Origin: an uncultured Megamonas sp.
Lineage (GTDB): Bacteria; Bacillota; Negativicutes; Selenomonadales; Selenomonadaceae
Length of the DNA: 9,253 bases
Reading direction: 5' to 3'
Assembly: GCA_900554895.1 (NCBI GenBank)
Contig: USIX01000091.1
Span: 1-9,253 of the forward strand
Both the position numbers and the translations under genes were made by a program. Numbering within the stretch: position 1 is the first letter of the stretch; every line of letters begins with the position of its first letter. Under the pieces are notes generated by a model that was given only the letters and a program-made list of their open reading frames with translations, was not told the DNA's origin and searched no databases. Positions 7,137 to 9,253 of the stretch are shown one piece after another.

Positions 7137-8570
7137 TCAATTTTCAATTTTCTTTTTAAATGTATTCATAGCTTTTTCGGTAAGCCATTCATTAATTGAT
7201 GTCTTTGTATTTAAAAATTTCTTGGTTATTTCAATTAAACTCTGTGTGATATTCTTCTGCCAGTACTGTCCGGCTACAGTCATCTTGTACATATGACCCT
7301 TTTTGGTAAATAAACCATGTTCGGTCCATATATCCAGCACTGTTTCCAGCTGCATAAGCTCGCTGTTGTATTTTTTTGCCAACTTGGTAAGATTTACACC
7401 GCAGCTCTCTGTCTGGTCCTGAATATCCTTATACAGCGAAGACAGTTCCGGTGCTTTCAGCATAAACATTATCGGCACTTTCCCCTTATCTACGCTTTCC
7501 ATATATTTTTTTAAATCACGCTGCAGATATACGGAAATATCACCGATAAAGCCGCCCGCACCGGAGCCGAACGGTATTACATCAGCATCCGTCTTGGCAA
7601 GTGTATTGTACAGGCTGCGTTCACGGTTCGATTTTGCCCAATGGCATACACTGAGTCGTTTATAATTCGCCTCTTCCAGAAATTCGACGGCTGCTTTTAA
7701 ATACTCCGCCTGCTCGGCACTTGTTGCCACCGGCGGCAGCCTGCCCGTATCAAGTGATTTTTTTAAAAGACTCTTTTCAAATACATTAAGCTGATATAAA
7801 TCCATGCCGTCAATCGGCAAATCATCAATTATTTTTAAATCCTCAACGAATTTCTTCACTGTCTGATACGGCAGTCCGTAAATTAAATCCACAATGATGA
7901 CCGCCTGATTATAACCTGCCGCTCTTTTCAGATTTTCAATAACAGCCTCTTTCGGGTCTACTCTGCCCAGGCACTGGCGTATTTTCGTATCAAAAGACTG
8001 AACACCGATGGAAATACGGTTCACACCATGCTTGAACCATACATTCAACTTCTCGTCCACCAAATCATGCACACGCGCTTCCATAGTGATTTCACAGTCA
8101 TTGGCAAGCGGCAGGCACTCGTTTACGGCTTTCAGCAGTCTGTCTGCATTTTGCGGCGACAGAGTACTCGGTGTTCCGCCGCCGAAAAATACGCTGTGAA
8201 TAAGTCCTTCCTGTACATAACGGTAGCTCTTCGCCATTTCCATCTGTTTTATAAGCCTGTCTATATACATTGTTTCTTTATCTTCATTGGCGTAATTTTG
8301 AAAAAATCCACAGTATATGCAAAGTTTTTCACAAAACGGAATATGAATATACGCTGCTTTTTTATCCTTCACTGAACCTTTACTGTTCATCTGATTTTGC
8401 CATGTCTTCTGATGCAGTGGCGGAAGTATCATACTGCCTCCGGCATTAGGATGGTCGGGGCGTCTTTTTAAAAATGCCTCATTCAAAGGATTGTCAGATT
8501 TTATGCCTAAAAGTTCATCATACTTTTCCTGCGGCAATCCTTCCAAAATTTCTCTTACTGTTTTGCCCAT
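7137..8570 (-). CDS. hutW: ChuW/HutW-type anaerobic haem-degrading radical SAM protein
   Basis: Radical SAM enzyme of the HemN/HemW superfamily, closest by motif to ChuW/HutW. E. coli ChuW uses SAM to methylate haem and open its ring without oxygen, giving anaerobilin and free iron. With the start at 8570 the product is 477 residues. The [4Fe-4S] motif is Cys80-x3-Cys84-x2-Cys87 within IHIPFCEKLCIYCGFFQN; the trailing GFxQN is typical of ChuW/HutW. The SAM-binding GGGTPS is at 130-135. Other shared blocks are CEITMEARV, NRISIGVQSFDTKIRQ, GMDLYQLN, HWAKSNRERSLYN and FGSGAGG, followed by a C-terminal winged-helix-like part. Start choice: the longest frame begins at a TTG at 8582, but the ATG at 8570 has GGAG 6 nt upstream while that TTG has none. 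It lies 21 nt after a flavodoxin gene, a plausible electron donor. HemW/coproporphyrinogen dehydrogenase is the alternative, less likely by motif. Confidence 0.88.
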   Translation of the reverse strand: MGKTVREILEGLPQEKYDELLGIKSDNPLNEAFLKRRPDHPNAGGSMILPPLHQKTWQNQMNSKGSVKDKKAAYIHIPFCEKLCIYCGFFQNYANEDKETMYIDRLIKQMEMAKSYRYVQEGLIHSVFFGGGTPSTLSPQNADRLLKAVNECLPLANDCEITMEARVHDLVDEKLNVWFKHGVNRISIGVQSFDTKIRQCLGRVDPKEAVIENLKRAAGYNQAVIIVDLIYGLPYQTVKKFVEDLKIIDDLPIDGMDLYQLNVFEKSLLKKSLDTGRLPPVATSAEQAEYLKAAVEFLEEANYKRLSVCHWAKSNRERSLYNTLAKTDADVIPFGSGAGGFIGDISVYLQRDLKKYMESVDKGKVPIMFMLKAPELSSLYKDIQDQTESCGVNLTKLAKKYNSELMQLETVLDIWTEHGLFTKKGHMYKMTVAGQYWQKNITQSLIEITKKFLNTKTSINEWLTEKAMNTFKKKIEN

Positions 8571-8576
8571 TAATTT

Positions 8577-8580
8577 CTCC
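8577..8580 (-). promoter_or_regulatory. RBS that decides the hutW-like start
   Basis: GGAG on the - strand, 6 nt before the ATG at 8570. It overlaps the alternative upstream TTG codon (8582-8580), which itself has only an A-rich stretch before it. This favours the 477-residue product. Confidence 0.7.
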
Positions 8581-8591
8581 AATTTTTCTTT

Positions 8592-9122
8592 TTAATCATT
8601 ACACATTTTAGCTTTAATTTCCGCAAACACGGCTCTGGCCTTGGCCAAATCCTGCGCATCCGGGTGAGTGCTGGCTCTGCGGTGGCGTTCCAGACGTTTT
8701 TCATCTACGGCATGGAAATTTTCCTTCGATACTTTCGTGCCGAACATTTTCTTCATCATTTCCAGTAGTTTAGGGTCTATTTTACCCTGACAGATGAATT
8801 TTCCCATAAGCTCATTGGAACTATCCAGCATATCTATACCGTTTTGCAGACTCTTTTGCGCGTGTTCCGTTTCCGGTTCCGCACCAAGCGTAGCAAAGAC
8901 AGCCACCTTACTGTTTTTGACTGATTTTAAGTATGCAGCAGCCTTTGCGTCAGCCGTACCTTTATCCACCCAATAACCAACAACGACCAAGTCGTAACCG
9001 CTATAATCGGGATTGTCTTCCACTTTAAAAATATCGCAATCTGGAGCCAGAACTTCTGCAATAGCTTCTCCTACCATTTTCGTATTGCCGGTCAGACTGG
9101 AATAAACAATTAACGACTTCAT
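8592..9122 (-). CDS. Flavodoxin-family protein (PF12641-like), likely redox partner of the HutW-like enzyme
   Basis: FMN-binding electron-transfer or reductase protein of 176 residues. The N-terminal strand and phosphate loop are SLTGNT (residues 9-14), the flavodoxin signature. The segment GYWVDKGTADAKA (49-61) and ATLGAEPETEHAQKSL (77-92) are typical of the Flavodoxin_3 family, as is the C-terminal region with HRRASTHPDAQDL (147-159). BilS, the flavodoxin-like partner of the gut bilirubin reductase BilR, is as I recall also from this family. The ATG at 9122 has AAAAGGAG 7 nt upstream. It is the first gene of a two-gene unit with the HutW-like gene 21 nt downstream. I infer that it reduces the [4Fe-4S] cluster of the radical SAM enzyme or reduces the linear tetrapyrrole product; the sequence alone does not tell which. 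I recall similar flavodoxins next to HutW homologues in Fusobacterium haem loci. Confidence 0.88.
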   Translation of the reverse strand: MKSLIVYSSLTGNTKMVGEAIAEVLAPDCDIFKVEDNPDYSGYDLVVVGYWVDKGTADAKAAAYLKSVKNSKVAVFATLGAEPETEHAQKSLQNGIDMLDSSNELMGKFICQGKIDPKLLEMMKKMFGTKVSKENFHAVDEKRLERHRRASTHPDAQDLAKARAVFAEIKAKMCND

Positions 9123-9146
9123 TTATAAACTCCTTTTCATTTTTTA

Positions 9147-9157
9147 TTTATATTATA
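9147..9157 (-). promoter_or_regulatory. Possible -10 region of the flavodoxin-hutW unit
   Basis: On the - strand the sequence TATAATATAAA (9157-9147) contains an exact TATAAT and an overlapping TATAAA. No good -35 hexamer is found at 16-18 nt upstream of either, and there is no convincing Fur box here, unlike before the receptor gene. Confidence 0.3.
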
Positions 9158-9168
9158 ACTCTTATTTT

Positions 9169-9202
9169 GTTCATTTTTCTTTGAACACAAAGAAAAACGA
9201 AC
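9169..9202. repeat. 15-bp inverted repeat upstream of the flavodoxin gene
   Basis: GTTCATTTTTCTTTG (9169-9183) and CAAAGAAAAACGAAC (9188-9202) are complementary at 14 of 15 positions around a 4-nt loop. On the - strand the mismatch becomes a G-U pair. It is just upstream of the possible -10, so it could be a regulator operator, a 5'-leader hairpin if transcription starts further up, or a dispersed intergenic repeat of the TTTTCTTTG/CAAAGAAAA type seen in many bacteria. Confidence 0.65.
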
Positions 9203-9210
9203 CAAAAATC

Positions 9211-9253
9211 ACCTAAAGGTATAAGATATCTCTAAGCGATAAATCGCAAAGAG
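9211..9253. repeat. Run of short palindromes at the right edge
   Basis: Three small dyads follow one another: ACCT/AGGT (9211-9220), the perfect palindrome AGATATCT (9224-9231), and CTCT-AA-GCGAT-AA-ATCGC-AA-AGAG (9230-9253), which has two stems separated by matching AA internal loops. The last reaches the window end and may continue. No gene is visible here on either strand. Confidence 0.45.

Noticed and set aside
7137..8582. HemW/HemN coproporphyrinogen dehydrogenase as the identity of the radical SAM gene
   Set aside because: The CGFFQN after the cluster motif, HWAKSNRERSLYN and FGSGAGG blocks, plus the iron-uptake and flavodoxin neighbours, fit ChuW/HutW better; kept only as a lower-probability alternative.
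9143..9157. PerR/Fur-like box TTATAATATAAATAA before the flavodoxin gene
   Set aside because: One half-site fits, but the other half is broken and the stretch is almost pure A/T and includes the likely -10; not separable from chance.
1..9253. tRNA/rRNA genes, CRISPR arrays, insertion sequences, phage genes
   Set aside because: None seen on either strand; no spaced direct repeats, transposase motifs or tRNA-like cloverleaf sequences were recognised.

Overview
The window most likely comes from a Gram-negative (diderm) Firmicute, probably a member of the Negativicutes. This is an inference from two features. The SUF iron-sulfur operon uses SufU, which is the Firmicutes/Actinobacteria arrangement. 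The other half of the window encodes a TonB-dependent outer-membrane receptor with a signal peptide and a terminal Phe, which needs an outer membrane. DNA is moderately AT-rich, and most genes have strong AAAGGAG-type ribosome binding sites. I cannot name the genus.

Left half, + strand (2-3941): the end of a suf operon. sufB is cut by the window start and is followed by sufD, sufS and sufU. The genes are 1 nt apart or overlap by 1 and 8 nt, so they are almost certainly one transcript and translationally coupled. SufS (cysteine desulfurase) passes persulfide sulfur to SufU, which delivers it to the SufB/SufD scaffold; the ATPase SufC is not visible and is presumably upstream. The operon ends at a strong, symmetrical hairpin (3941-3984) that also serves the convergent gene on the other strand.

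Right half, - strand (9122 down to 3988): an iron/haem acquisition cluster of four genes in two apparent transcription units. The first unit is a flavodoxin-family protein (9122-8592) followed 21 nt later by a ChuW/HutW-type radical SAM protein (8570-7137), the family that opens the haem ring without oxygen. The second unit is a TonB-dependent receptor (6961-4940) and a ChaN-family lipoprotein (start best placed at the TTG at 4872). It has its own promoter overlapped by a good Fur box (6981-6995). A hairpin lies between receptor and lipoprotein, just before the lipoprotein's RBS. A model for the locus: the receptor brings haem or another iron complex across the outer membrane, ChaN binds it on the membrane side, and HutW with the flavodoxin releases the iron in the anaerobic cytoplasm. 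The neighbouring Suf machinery would be one consumer of that iron.

The 131 bp at the right end hold no gene but contain a series of inverted repeats. Two starts implied by the longest open frames (4881 and 8582) look wrong from RBS placement, and sufB extends through the left edge rather than starting at its first visible ATG (77).
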